NCBI GenBank assembly: GCA_009929615.1
Contig: SAAB01000027.1
Location: forward strand, 1-41,648
DNA length: 41,648 nucleotides
Direction: 5' to 3'
Origin: Clostridia bacterium
GTDB taxonomy: Bacteria > Bacillota > Clostridia > Lachnospirales > Lachnospiraceae
Made by a program: the position numbers and the translations under genes. The first letter of the stretch is position 1, and each line of letters opens with the position of its first letter. Under the pieces are notes generated by a model. That model ran no database searches. It was not told the DNA's origin and saw only the letters and a program-made list of their open reading frames with translations. Positions 19,052 to 27,246 of the stretch are shown here, one piece after another.

Positions 19052-19828
19052 ATGTTGCAGTTAGAACATTTGAAAAAATCATATGACAGGGTAACGATTC
19101 TGGACGATATAAATCTGACCATCGAAAACGGTGAGATTGTTTCTATCTTAGGTCCATCAGGCAGTGGAAAGACAACATTATTAAATTTGATTTTGGGAAT
19201 TACCGAAGCGGATTCCGGAAAAATCATATTTGATGGAAAAGATTTGACAAGAGTTCCTATGGAAGAACGGGGATTTAATATTGTATTTCAGGATTATGCC
19301 TTATTTCCAAACCTGACAGCTTATAAAAATATTACTTATGGTTTGCGCAATAAGCCGGGCATTTCCACGAAAGAAGATGTGGATGAACTGATTGAGTTGT
19401 TGGGGTTGTCAGAGCATTTGGATAAAAAGATGGAACAGCTTTCCGGTGGACAGAAGCAGAGGGTGGCACTGGCAAGAACACTGGTAATGAAACCGAAGAT
19501 TCTTTTATTAGATGAGCCATTGAGTGCCTTGGACGGTGTGATTAAAGAGTCCATTAAAGAAAGAATCAAGCTGATTGCCAGAGAATACAAGCTGACAACC
19601 ATTATCGTAACTCATGACCCGGAAGAGGCACTGACCTTATCCGACAGGGTGCTGATTGTCAATGAAGGAGCCATCTCCCAGTATGGAAGACCGGAAGAAA
19701 TTATTAAAGCACCGGAAAATAAATTCGTTAAAGATTTTATTTTGAATCAGCTGGAGATTAAAAAGAATAATATCTATTCTCTTTTTAGTAAAGAAGTCGC
19801 TCCGGAAACAATTTATCAGGCAGGTTGA
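19052..19828 (+). CDS. phnT: 2-Aminoethylphosphonate ABC transporter ATPase (PhnT-like)
   Basis: A 258-residue ABC ATPase on the cytosolic face of the importer. ATG at 19052 has AAGGAG 9 nt upstream; upstream in-frame codons lack a ribosome site. Walker A GPSGSGKTT (34-42), Q-loop in VFQDYALFPN, signature LSGGQKQR (about 133-140), Walker B ILLLDEP, and the switch His in THDPEEA are all present. It resembles the CUT/MOI spermidine/iron/phosphonate-type ATPases. Assignment to 2-aminoethylphosphonate rests on the two-domain permease, binding protein, phnW and phnX that follow in the same operon. Confidence 0.88.
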   Translation: MLQLEHLKKSYDRVTILDDINLTIENGEIVSILGPSGSGKTTLLNLILGITEADSGKIIFDGKDLTRVPMEERGFNIVFQDYALFPNLTAYKNITYGLRNKPGISTKEDVDELIELLGLSEHLDKKMEQLSGGQKQRVALARTLVMKPKILLLDEPLSALDGVIKESIKERIKLIAREYKLTTIIVTHDPEEALTLSDRVLIVNEGAISQYGRPEEIIKAPENKFVKDFILNQLEIKKNNIYSLFSKEVAPETIYQAG

Positions 19829-19832
19829 AGAG

Positions 19833-22490
19833 ATGCAGAAGAAAAATATAGAGATTAAAGTGATTTTTGCGGCAGTAACCGTTCTATTTGTTCTGTTTCT
19901 GATGCTGCCTATGATTGGAATTCTTGGAAAATCTTTCATGGAAAATTCAGGTGTGGGATTATCCCACTATATAGATGTCCTGACAGCACCAAGATTTGCG
20001 GGGGCATTTCGAAACAGCATTCTTATTTCACTGACAGGTGCAGTGATTACGACGGCATTGGCCTTTATGATGGCTTATACCATTAATTTTACCAATGTAC
20101 CTAAAATGGTGAAGAAATTTATCCGGGCGGCAGCCGTACTTCCAATGCTTCTGCCAACCATTACTTATGGATTTGCAATTATTTATTCCTTTGGAAAGCA
20201 GGGGCTGATTACCAGAATTTTTGGCGGCCAGTTATTTAATATTTATGGCTTTAACGGATTATTGATGGGGTATATCATATACACGCTCCCAATCTCCTTT
20301 ATGCTCATCAATAATACCATGGGTTACATTGACAAGAAGTTTCTTCTGGTATCCCGGGTTATGGGGGACAGTCCTCTGCAGACTTTTATGACGGCGGTGC
20401 TGCGCCCTTTGTGGGGAACACTGGCAGCATCCATGATTCAGTGTTTTTTCTTAAGCTTTACGGATTTCGGTATTCCGGCTTCCGTAGGCGGAAAAGTGGA
20501 TGTGGTGGCAGGCATCTTATATGAGGAAATGCTGGGCAGCATTCCAAACTTTAACAATGGAGCGGTTGTAGCGGTGATGATGCTTCTGCCATCCGTTATC
20601 AGTATTACAGTATTACATATTTTAGAAAAATATAATGTGAGATATAACAAGATTTCGAGTGTGGAATTGAAAAAGAATAAGGGCAGAGATGCATTGTTGG
20701 GAATCTTGTCTGTAGCATCACTGGTGGCTGTGTTATCCGTTTTTGCGGTCATTGTGATTGTTCCATTTGTATCCGAATGGCCATATCGAATGAGTTTTAC
20801 ACTGGATAATGTAAGAGCTGTATTTGATGACTCGGCCTTAGTGAGAGTTTATACAAATTCCCTTTATGTGGCCTTAGTTACAGCAGTAGCAGGTTCGCTG
20901 GTTGTCTATGGTGCGGCCCTTGTAACAGCCCGAAGCAAAATCAACCAAAAGTGTAAAAAGGTTATCGAGAGCATTGCTCTGGTGACCAATACGATTCCGG
21001 GCATGGTATTAGGTATTGCGTTTATGCTGTCTTTTACCGGGACCTCACTTCAGAATACATTTGTCATTATTATCGTATGTAATGTTATTCATTTCTTCTC
21101 CACACCATATTTGATGATGAAGAATTCGCTGGAGAAAATGAATGCATCCTGGGAAACGACGGCCCGGCTTATGGGGGATACCTGGGTTAAAACGGTTATT
21201 CGTGTGGTGACGCCTAATGCGGCCGCAACTATTTTAGAAGTATTCAGTTATTATTTTGTAAATGCCATGGTAACAGTCAGCGCCATTATATTTATCGCCG
21301 GGGCGAGGACAATGGTTATTACAGCTAAGATTAAAGAACTGCAGCATTTTGCAAAGTTCAATGAAATTTTTATTCTGTCACTGTTTATTCTGGTGACAAA
21401 TCTTGTGGCAAAGGGAATTTTTGGATTCCTTGTAAATAAAAAAACAAATGAGAGCAAACAGCCGGTTAGAGGAGGAAAAATCAAAATGAAGAGAACAGTG
21501 AAAGGTGCCTTATCCGCACTCTTAGTAGGAACGATGTTAGTAACAAGCACAATTTTAACAGGATGCAGCAGCAGTCCAAAAACAGGCAGTGAAAGTGAAG
21601 TCGTATTGTATTCCAATGCAGATGACGAAGCCATTGAAGCCATGAAAAATGCTTTGGATGGCAATGGCTATGAAGGAAAGTATATCATCCAGACGTTCGG
21701 AACATCTGAACTTGGCGGTAAACTTTTAGCAGAGGGAAAAAACATTGAGGCGGATTTAGTGACCATGAGTTCTTTCTATCTTGAAAGTGCACAGGGCGCA
21801 AATACGATGTTTAAGGAGTTGAGTTTTGACACAGGTGCTTTGGAAACATATCCGGGTTACTATACACCAATTACAGCTCAGGAAGGTGCAATTATTGTAA
21901 ATACAGAGATGATGGCAGAGAATAATCTTCCAATGCCAACATCTATCAAGGACCTTGCAAATCCGGAATATAAAGGATTCCTCTCGGTTACAGATATTAA
22001 GAGTTCTTCAACAGCATGGTTGTTAATTCAGGCATTAGTGAGCGAATATGGCGAAGATGAAGCCAAAGAAATTCTGACTAAGATTTATGAAAATGCAGGA
22101 GACCATATCGAAGAATCCGGCTCCGGTCCAATCAAGAAAGTACGTGCCGGAGAAGTAGCTGTTGGCTTTGGTTTAAGACATCAGGCGGTAGCTGATAAAG
22201 CAGATGGACTTCCGATTGATTTTGTGGACCCAACCGAAGGTAACTTCACATTGACAGAGTCGGTTGCTGTTATTGATAAAGGGGATAAAACAAATCCGTT
22301 AGCAATGGAAATGGCAGAATGTATTATCAAAAATGGTCGTAAAGAATTACTTGCAACATATCCGGTACCACTCTATGACGGTGAAACTGTCGATGAAGCC
22401 AATGCATCCGGAAATCCAAAGAAATTTGCAGAACCTTTGACAGCCGAATTAATGAAAGAACATCAGGAATTATCAGAAAGCTGTAAATAA
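19833..22490 (+). CDS. Two-domain 2-aminoethylphosphonate permease fused in frame to its substrate-binding lipoprotein
   Basis: An 885-residue open frame. Residues 1 to about 545 form two tandem BPD permease domains, each of about six helices, with EAA-like loops RVMGDSPLQTFMTAVLRPL and RLMGDTWVKTVIRVVTP; this is the PhnU2-type layout of about 546 residues. The frame has no stop at the usual permease end (NKKTNESKQPVRGGKIK) and passes directly into a binding protein that carries its own signal peptide and lipobox LTGC. TAG at 21467 and TGA at 21487 (overlapping the binding-protein ATG) close the other two frames, so one small indel could have removed the permease stop. The permease start is ATG 4 nt after the ATPase stop. 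A tethered receptor is possible; a lost stop codon or base error is also possible. Confidence 0.8.
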   Translation: MQKKNIEIKVIFAAVTVLFVLFLMLPMIGILGKSFMENSGVGLSHYIDVLTAPRFAGAFRNSILISLTGAVITTALAFMMAYTINFTNVPKMVKKFIRAAAVLPMLLPTITYGFAIIYSFGKQGLITRIFGGQLFNIYGFNGLLMGYIIYTLPISFMLINNTMGYIDKKFLLVSRVMGDSPLQTFMTAVLRPLWGTLAASMIQCFFLSFTDFGIPASVGGKVDVVAGILYEEMLGSIPNFNNGAVVAVMMLLPSVISITVLHILEKYNVRYNKISSVELKKNKGRDALLGILSVASLVAVLSVFAVIVIVPFVSEWPYRMSFTLDNVRAVFDDSALVRVYTNSLYVALVTAVAGSLVVYGAALVTARSKINQKCKKVIESIALVTNTIPGMVLGIAFMLSFTGTSLQNTFVIIIVCNVIHFFSTPYLMMKNSLEKMNASWETTARLMGDTWVKTVIRVVTPNAAATILEVFSYYFVNAMVTVSAIIFIAGARTMVITAKIKELQHFAKFNEIFILSLFILVTNLVAKGIFGFLVNKKTNESKQPVRGGKIKMKRTVKGALSALLVGTMLVTSTILTGCSSSPKTGSESEVVLYSNADDEAIEAMKNALDGNGYEGKYIIQTFGTSELGGKLLAEGKNIEADLVTMSSFYLESAQGANTMFKELSFDTGALETYPGYYTPITAQEGAIIVNTEMMAENNLPMPTSIKDLANPEYKGFLSVTDIKSSSTAWLLIQALVSEYGEDEAKEILTKIYENAGDHIEESGSGPIKKVRAGEVAVGFGLRHQAVADKADGLPIDFVDPTEGNFTLTESVAVIDKGDKTNPLAMEMAECIIKNGRKELLATYPVPLYDGETVDEANASGNPKKFAEPLTAELMKEHQELSESCK
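21486..22490 (+). CDS. phnS: 2-Aminoethylphosphonate-binding lipoprotein (internal start within the fused ORF)
   Basis: ATG at 21486 has GAGGAGG (21469-21475) 10 nt upstream, so a separate 334-residue protein is very likely made whatever happens to the permease frame. It begins MKRTVKGALSALLVGTML and has lipobox LTGC with the modified Cys near residue 27. It belongs to the extracellular solute-binding family 1 / iron-type fold (VVLYSNADDEAIEAMKNAL, GAIIVNTEMM). It should capture 2-aminoethylphosphonate outside the membrane and pass it to the two-domain permease. The ligand is inferred from the operon. Confidence 0.85.
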   Translation: MKRTVKGALSALLVGTMLVTSTILTGCSSSPKTGSESEVVLYSNADDEAIEAMKNALDGNGYEGKYIIQTFGTSELGGKLLAEGKNIEADLVTMSSFYLESAQGANTMFKELSFDTGALETYPGYYTPITAQEGAIIVNTEMMAENNLPMPTSIKDLANPEYKGFLSVTDIKSSSTAWLLIQALVSEYGEDEAKEILTKIYENAGDHIEESGSGPIKKVRAGEVAVGFGLRHQAVADKADGLPIDFVDPTEGNFTLTESVAVIDKGDKTNPLAMEMAECIIKNGRKELLATYPVPLYDGETVDEANASGNPKKFAEPLTAELMKEHQELSESCK

Positions 22491-22504
22491 AGGAGAGGTA
22501 CATA

Positions 22505-23614
22505 ATGAAAAATTATAAATTATTGACACCGGGACCATTGACAACAACTGATACAGTAAAGGCAGAAATGCTCTTTGACTACTGTACGTGGGATGATGAT
22601 TACAAACAGGTGACCCAGGTTATCCGGAAAAAACTTTTAAAATTGGCTCATGCCAGCGAAGAAACTTATACAGCTGTCCTGATTCAGGGCAGCGGCAGCT
22701 TCGGCGTTGAGTCTGTTCTGACCAGCATCATTGGGGATGAGGATAAACTTTTAATCATTGCAAATGGTGCATATGGGGAGCGAATGACAGAAATCGCAGA
22801 TTACGCAGGCATTAACTATGTGGTATATCGTGCACATTATAATGAGACACCTTCGGCTAAAAGGATTCAGGAGATTCTGGACGCAGACCCGGCGATTACC
22901 CATGTGACAATGGTTCATTCCGAGACCACCTCCGGAATTCTCAATGACATCGAATCTGTTGCAAAAGTGGTTAAAGGTGCCGGCAGAGATTTCATCGTAG
23001 ATGCCATGTCCAGTTTTGGAGCCGTAGATATTCCCGTAGAAAAATTGGGTATCGACTTTATTATCAGCAGTGCTAATAAATGTATTCAGGGTGTTCCGGG
23101 TTTTGCATTTATCATCTGTAATCGCGAAAAGCTTCAGGAGAGTAAGGGAAAGGCACGCAGCCTGTCTCTGGACCTCTATGCCCAGTGGGAAACCATGGAA
23201 AAGGATGGAAAATGGCGTTTTACATCACCAACCCACGTGGTAGTGGCCTTTGCAAAAGCATTGGAAGAGATGGAAGCAGAAGGCGGTATTCAGGCTCGTG
23301 GCGGAAGATACAGAGCCAATAATCAGTTATTGGTTCGGAAAATGAAAGAAATGGGATTCAAGACCTATATTGATGACACATGCCAGGGACCTATTATTAC
23401 TACATTCTTTTATCCGGAGGACACAAACTTTAGTTTTGCAGAAATGTATGCCTACATTAAAGAGCGGGGCTATGCCATTTATCCGGGTAAGGTGACAGAA
23501 GCGGAAACCTTCCGAATCGGAACTATTGGAGAAATCTATGAAGAAGATATTGTGAAATTGTGTGATATTTTCAAAGAATATTTAGAGATTAATGACAGGA
23601 GAGAAGCTGTATGA
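22505..23614 (+). CDS. phnW: 2-Aminoethylphosphonate-pyruvate transaminase
   Basis: A 369-residue PLP-dependent class V aminotransferase, matching PhnW length. It moves the amino group of 2-aminoethylphosphonate to pyruvate, giving phosphonoacetaldehyde and alanine. Evidence: MKNYKLLTPGPLTTTDTVK at the N-terminus, GSGSFGVES phosphate-binding loop (62-70), DAMSSFGA (167-174), and the PLP Lys192 in SSANKCIQGVPGFAF. It starts 14 nt after the binding-protein stop with AGGAGAGG upstream, and its stop overlaps phnX by 4 nt, so both are translationally coupled. Confidence 0.96.
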   Translation: MKNYKLLTPGPLTTTDTVKAEMLFDYCTWDDDYKQVTQVIRKKLLKLAHASEETYTAVLIQGSGSFGVESVLTSIIGDEDKLLIIANGAYGERMTEIADYAGINYVVYRAHYNETPSAKRIQEILDADPAITHVTMVHSETTSGILNDIESVAKVVKGAGRDFIVDAMSSFGAVDIPVEKLGIDFIISSANKCIQGVPGFAFIICNREKLQESKGKARSLSLDLYAQWETMEKDGKWRFTSPTHVVVAFAKALEEMEAEGGIQARGGRYRANNQLLVRKMKEMGFKTYIDDTCQGPIITTFFYPEDTNFSFAEMYAYIKERGYAIYPGKVTEAETFRIGTIGEIYEEDIVKLCDIFKEYLEINDRREAV

Positions 23615-24381
23615 AAAAGATAGATACGATTATATTTGACTGGGCAGGAACAACTGTGAATTATGGAAGTTTTGCGCCGGTACAGGCCTTTATCGAAGCC
23701 TTTAAACAGTTTGGAGTTGAGCCCACAACAGAAGAGGTTCGTAAGCCTATGGGAATGCTCAAACATGACCATATCCGTACCATGATGCAGATGCCGCGTA
23801 TCAGTCGGTTGTGGGAAGAAAAACATGGTAAAGCCTGGACAGAAGAAGATGTGGATGCTGTATATCTTGCCAGTGAAACAGGCATTATGAAGATTTTGAA
23901 AAACTTTGTTGAGCCAAAACCCTATGTACTGGATACTGTAGCAGAACTTAAAAAAATGGGTATAAAAATCGGCTCCACAACAGGATATACCGATGAGATG
24001 ATGGAAATTGTTGTGCCGGCTGCAAAGGCCGCAGGTTATGAGCCGGATGCATGGTTTACACCAAATGCTGTAGGAAATATGGGCCGTCCATATCCGTATA
24101 TGATTTTTAAAAACATGGAAGCATTAAAGTGCACCAGTGTGGAAAGGGTCATGAAGGTTGGAGATACCCTTTCGGATATTAAAGAGGGAAAAAATGCAGG
24201 AATGACAGCAGTGGGAATCATTGAAGGAAGTTCTGTCATGGGATTATCACAGGAAGAATATGAGGCCATGTCCATAGAACGGCGTAAAGTCGAGGATGCC
24301 AGAGTTAGAGAGGCTTATAAAGAAGCTGGAGCAGATTATGTGATTCAGGATATTCGGGGTGTGCTGGATTTAATTAAATAG
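23611..24381 (+). CDS. phnX: Phosphonoacetaldehyde hydrolase (phosphonatase)
   Basis: A 256-residue HAD-superfamily enzyme that splits phosphonoacetaldehyde to acetaldehyde and phosphate. Nucleophile Asp10 lies in FDWAGTT, with Ala12 where most HAD phosphatases have Asp; this Asp/Ala pair is diagnostic of phosphonatase. The Schiff-base Lys51 is in PMGMLKHDH. GSTTGYTDEMM and KVGDTLSDIKEG give the other HAD motifs. It overlaps phnW by ATGA and completes the degradation pathway fed by the transporter genes upstream. Confidence 0.96.
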   Translation: MKKIDTIIFDWAGTTVNYGSFAPVQAFIEAFKQFGVEPTTEEVRKPMGMLKHDHIRTMMQMPRISRLWEEKHGKAWTEEDVDAVYLASETGIMKILKNFVEPKPYVLDTVAELKKMGIKIGSTTGYTDEMMEIVVPAAKAAGYEPDAWFTPNAVGNMGRPYPYMIFKNMEALKCTSVERVMKVGDTLSDIKEGKNAGMTAVGIIEGSSVMGLSQEEYEAMSIERRKVEDARVREAYKEAGADYVIQDIRGVLDLIK

Positions 24382-24419
24382 GGCGAAAATATATTAATAT
24401 TGTGCATATGAAAAATAAT

Positions 24420-24456
24420 AATAAGATGTCCACTCGTTGGACATCTTATTTGTTGT
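24420..24456 (+). terminator. Rho-independent terminator of the aminoethylphosphonate operon
   Basis: AATAAGATGTCCA (24420-24432) pairs perfectly with TGGACATCTTATT (24438-24450) around a 5-nt loop, followed by a T-rich run. Confidence 0.9.
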
Positions 24457-24481
24457 TGAAAATAGTCAATTATGATAAAAT
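24453..24481 (+). promoter_or_regulatory. Putative promoter of the asparagine synthetase-like gene
   Basis: TTGTTG (24453-24458), a 17-bp spacer and TAAAAT (24476-24481). The -35 overlaps the T-run of the preceding terminator. Confidence 0.5.
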
Positions 24482-24524
24482 AGAGCCATAAGATTTATAA
24501 AAAAAGAGTATGGGGGATATACAT

Positions 24525-26069
24525 ATGATAACAGTTAAAACGTATAAGGGACACATCCGGAATTGGGAATCACTCTGTGGGGAATTAGGAATAGATACAT
24601 CATTATCCAGAGAGGACCGGGAGAAGGAGATTTTGGTGAAAGCCTATGAAGCATGGGGAGCGGATATGGCAAATCACATGCACGGTATGTTTGCTTTTGC
24701 ATTATGGGATGATTCCGAGGACAGGCTTTTCTGTCTGAGAGACCAGTTTGGAACGACACCCTTTTATTATTATGAAACAGCGGATGGAAAACTTCTCTAT
24801 GGTTCTTCCATTCGTGCCATTATGAAGCAACCGGGATTTGTCAAAGAACTGAATGAAGAGATGCTTCAGTTGTATCTGAGTTTGACTTATGTGGCAGGAG
24901 AAAGCACCTTTTTCAAAGGTTTATTTAAGCTTATGCCGGGCAGATATCTGATTTGGCAGGATGGCAGGCTTAAGATAGAACGTTACTGGGCACCGGAATT
25001 TCATCCGGATGAAAGCAAATCCCTTGAAGCGTGGGCGGATGAGATACATACAACCCTCCAGAAGATTATTCCGGAGGTGAAAACAGCCGGGGAAAAAGCG
25101 GATTCCTTTTTGTCCGGGGGCGTGGATTCTTCCTATGTGCTGGCTATGTCAGACGTAGAGATGACAGATTCCTGTGGCTATGACGAGGAACGCTTTGATG
25201 AGTCCGGGCTGGCAAAACTGACAGCGGATGTGCTGGGACGTAAGAATTCCAGATGCCTGATTACCCCGGAAGCCTATTTTGCTGAGGTCCCTTATGTTAT
25301 GTATTATATGGAGCAGCCTTTAGCAGATGCGTCAGCCATTGTATTTTCTCTGGGCTGTAAGGCAACGGCAGAACATGCGAAGATTTGTTATTCCGGTGAA
25401 GGAGCGGATGAATTCTTTGGCGGTTATAATATGTATCGTAATGCAGAGCGTTATGGGGAGAATTTGAAGACCTTCTATGTGGGGAACACCAACATTATGA
25501 AGGAAGATGAGAAACGTAAAATCCTTAAAAACTATGACCCGGATGTACTTCCGATTGAAGTGGCAGAAAAGATTTATGAGGATATGGAAGGACTGGACCC
25601 ATTGTCTAAAATGTCCGCAGTGGATATTCAGATTTGGCTTGAAGGCGATATTTATTTGAATGTGGATAAGATGAGTACGGCAGCAGGTCTGGAAATCAGA
25701 ATGCCTCTGACGGATACGAGAATCTTTGATATTGCATCCCGTATGCCATCGAAATACAAAGTCAATGGAGAACAGAACAAGGTGGCATTTCGTACAGCGG
25801 CGGCAAAGGTGCTGCCGGAAGAGATAGCATTTAGAAAGAAACTTGGATTTATTGTTCCGATTCGTATCTGGATGGCGGATGACCGTTATAACCAGGATGT
25901 GCGGGCAAAATTCAAGAGTGACATGGCGGCGAAGTTCTTTAAATTGGATGAAATCAACGCTATTTTTGAGGAGTATATCGGTGGCAACTCAGATAACTGG
26001 CGAAAGATTTGGACGATTTATACTTTCCTTGTATGGTATGAATTATACTTTGTTAAGAATGGACTGTAG
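24525..26069 (+). CDS. Asparagine synthetase-like protein lacking the glutaminase N-terminus
   Basis: About 514 residues from ATG 24525, which has GGGGGA 7 nt upstream; ATG 24510 is possible but poorly spaced. Normal AsnB is about 600 residues and begins MCGI with catalytic Cys2. Here the protein starts where the GEIYN strand would be (VKTYKGHIRNW), so Cys2 and about 70 residues are absent, though HGMFAFALWD and LFCLRDQFGTTPFYYY remain. The synthetase half is complete: pyrophosphate loop SGGVDSS from residue 197, then SGEGADEFFGGY and MPLTDTR. Upstream DNA carries a terminator and promoter, not the missing part. I infer an enzyme using free ammonia or another amine to amidate a carboxylate after adenylation; Asp as substrate is not certain. 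Confidence 0.82.
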   Translation: MITVKTYKGHIRNWESLCGELGIDTSLSREDREKEILVKAYEAWGADMANHMHGMFAFALWDDSEDRLFCLRDQFGTTPFYYYETADGKLLYGSSIRAIMKQPGFVKELNEEMLQLYLSLTYVAGESTFFKGLFKLMPGRYLIWQDGRLKIERYWAPEFHPDESKSLEAWADEIHTTLQKIIPEVKTAGEKADSFLSGGVDSSYVLAMSDVEMTDSCGYDEERFDESGLAKLTADVLGRKNSRCLITPEAYFAEVPYVMYYMEQPLADASAIVFSLGCKATAEHAKICYSGEGADEFFGGYNMYRNAERYGENLKTFYVGNTNIMKEDEKRKILKNYDPDVLPIEVAEKIYEDMEGLDPLSKMSAVDIQIWLEGDIYLNVDKMSTAAGLEIRMPLTDTRIFDIASRMPSKYKVNGEQNKVAFRTAAAKVLPEEIAFRKKLGFIVPIRIWMADDRYNQDVRAKFKSDMAAKFFKLDEINAIFEEYIGGNSDNWRKIWTIYTFLVWYELYFVKNGL

Positions 26070-26106
26070 ATATCCTTTGAATTAGGTTTTTGAGGGGGCA
26101 AAAGTA

Positions 26107-27153
26107 ATGCAGAAGACAGGACGTAGAACTATTGGAGTGATTGCTGTTTCAGTACTTATATTGATTGTGCTTGTCCTTGTTATGATTGTTCAGGTTTTGT
26201 TTATTCAGGGGAATGCCCGTGTTGTTAATTATGCGGGCATTGTCCGTGGAGCTACACAACGGCTTATCAAGGAAGAACTTTATGGGAATCCGGATGACCG
26301 GGAAATTACTCGGTTAAACGAGATTATATATGACCTTCGAAATGGTGGCGGGGATAATAAGCTGACTCGGATGCGTGGTGAAGCTTATCAGGAAAAGCTG
26401 GCAGAACTTGAAGGCGAGTGGATTCTTTTAAAAGACCTTATTTATCAATATAGGGAAGATGTGTCTTACGGGGATGCCTTATATGAAAAGAGTGAGGATT
26501 ACTTTGTGCTGGCGGATAAGACAGTAAGTGCAGCTGAAGAGTATGCTGATGGCATAGCGGCCAGACTTCGTATCCCTGAAATACTTATTGTGATTGATAT
26601 TTTGTGGATTCTTGTGCTTTTTGGAATCGAAGCCAGAGAGGAGATTCGTCAGAACAGACAGCTTAAAAAGATTGCTTATATCGATGCCAATACGGGGCTG
26701 CCGAATAAACGAAGCTGCGAAGAACATTTGGATGTGACAGAAATCATACCCGAGGATGTGGTTACCTGCTGTCTGATGTTTGATTTAAATAATCTGAAGA
26801 CGGTGAATGATACTCTGGGGCATGAGGCCGGAGATGTTTTAATTTCAAGTTTTGCCAATGTTTTACGATGTACGGCACCGGCTAATATGTTTGTCGGACG
26901 TTTTGGTGGCGATGAATTTATCGGTATTATGAAAAACACTTCCCGGAAAGAAATCGAAGCGTTTATTGAAGAATTAAATAAGAATGTGATGGCCATGAAT
27001 GATGAGCAGAGCCGGAATGGTATAAGAATCAGCTTTGCCTACGGATATGCTTTGTCCAATGAGAATTCTCATACCTCTATTAAAGTTCTTATGGACCTGG
27101 CTGACCGGAATATGTACCGGACAAAGGCCGAAATGAAGGGAATAAAATCTTAG
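26107..27153 (+). CDS. Membrane diguanylate cyclase (GGDEF)
   Basis: A 348-residue protein. GAGGGGG lies about 8 nt upstream. A transmembrane helix (about 9-33) is followed by an extracytoplasmic helical sensor (about 35-155) with NYAGIVRGATQRLIKEEL, similar to PilJ-type four-helix sensors. A second helix (about 157-175) leads into a GGDEF domain (about 190-345). The active-site motif GGDEF is intact at 267-271, as are DLNNLKTVNDTLGHEAGD and DRNMY. The product-inhibition I-site RxxD normally just upstream is missing (APANMFVGR), so feedback inhibition is probably weak. It should make c-di-GMP. No EAL or HD-GYP partner is seen in the window. Confidence 0.92.
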   Translation: MQKTGRRTIGVIAVSVLILIVLVLVMIVQVLFIQGNARVVNYAGIVRGATQRLIKEELYGNPDDREITRLNEIIYDLRNGGGDNKLTRMRGEAYQEKLAELEGEWILLKDLIYQYREDVSYGDALYEKSEDYFVLADKTVSAAEEYADGIAARLRIPEILIVIDILWILVLFGIEAREEIRQNRQLKKIAYIDANTGLPNKRSCEEHLDVTEIIPEDVVTCCLMFDLNNLKTVNDTLGHEAGDVLISSFANVLRCTAPANMFVGRFGGDEFIGIMKNTSRKEIEAFIEELNKNVMAMNDEQSRNGIRISFAYGYALSNENSHTSIKVLMDLADRNMYRTKAEMKGIKS

Positions 27154-27185
27154 AACCAGTAATAGCATTTCTGACAAGACAGTAG

Positions 27186-27191
27186 TATAAT
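27186..27191 (+). promoter_or_regulatory. -10 element for the XRE-hybrid kinase gene
   Basis: TATAAT stands 56 nt before the chosen start codon; no good -35 is found 16-18 bp upstream, so an activator may be needed. The AT-rich stretch AATAGATGTATA (27189-27200) recurs as AATAGATATATA (33866-33877) after the -10 of the second XRE gene, and GCATTTT repeats at 27208 and 27220. These could be operator parts. Confidence 0.45.
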
Positions 27192-27246
27192 AGATGTATA
27201 TAATATAGCATTTTATATGGCATTTTCCTGGTTAGGAGTAGATAGT

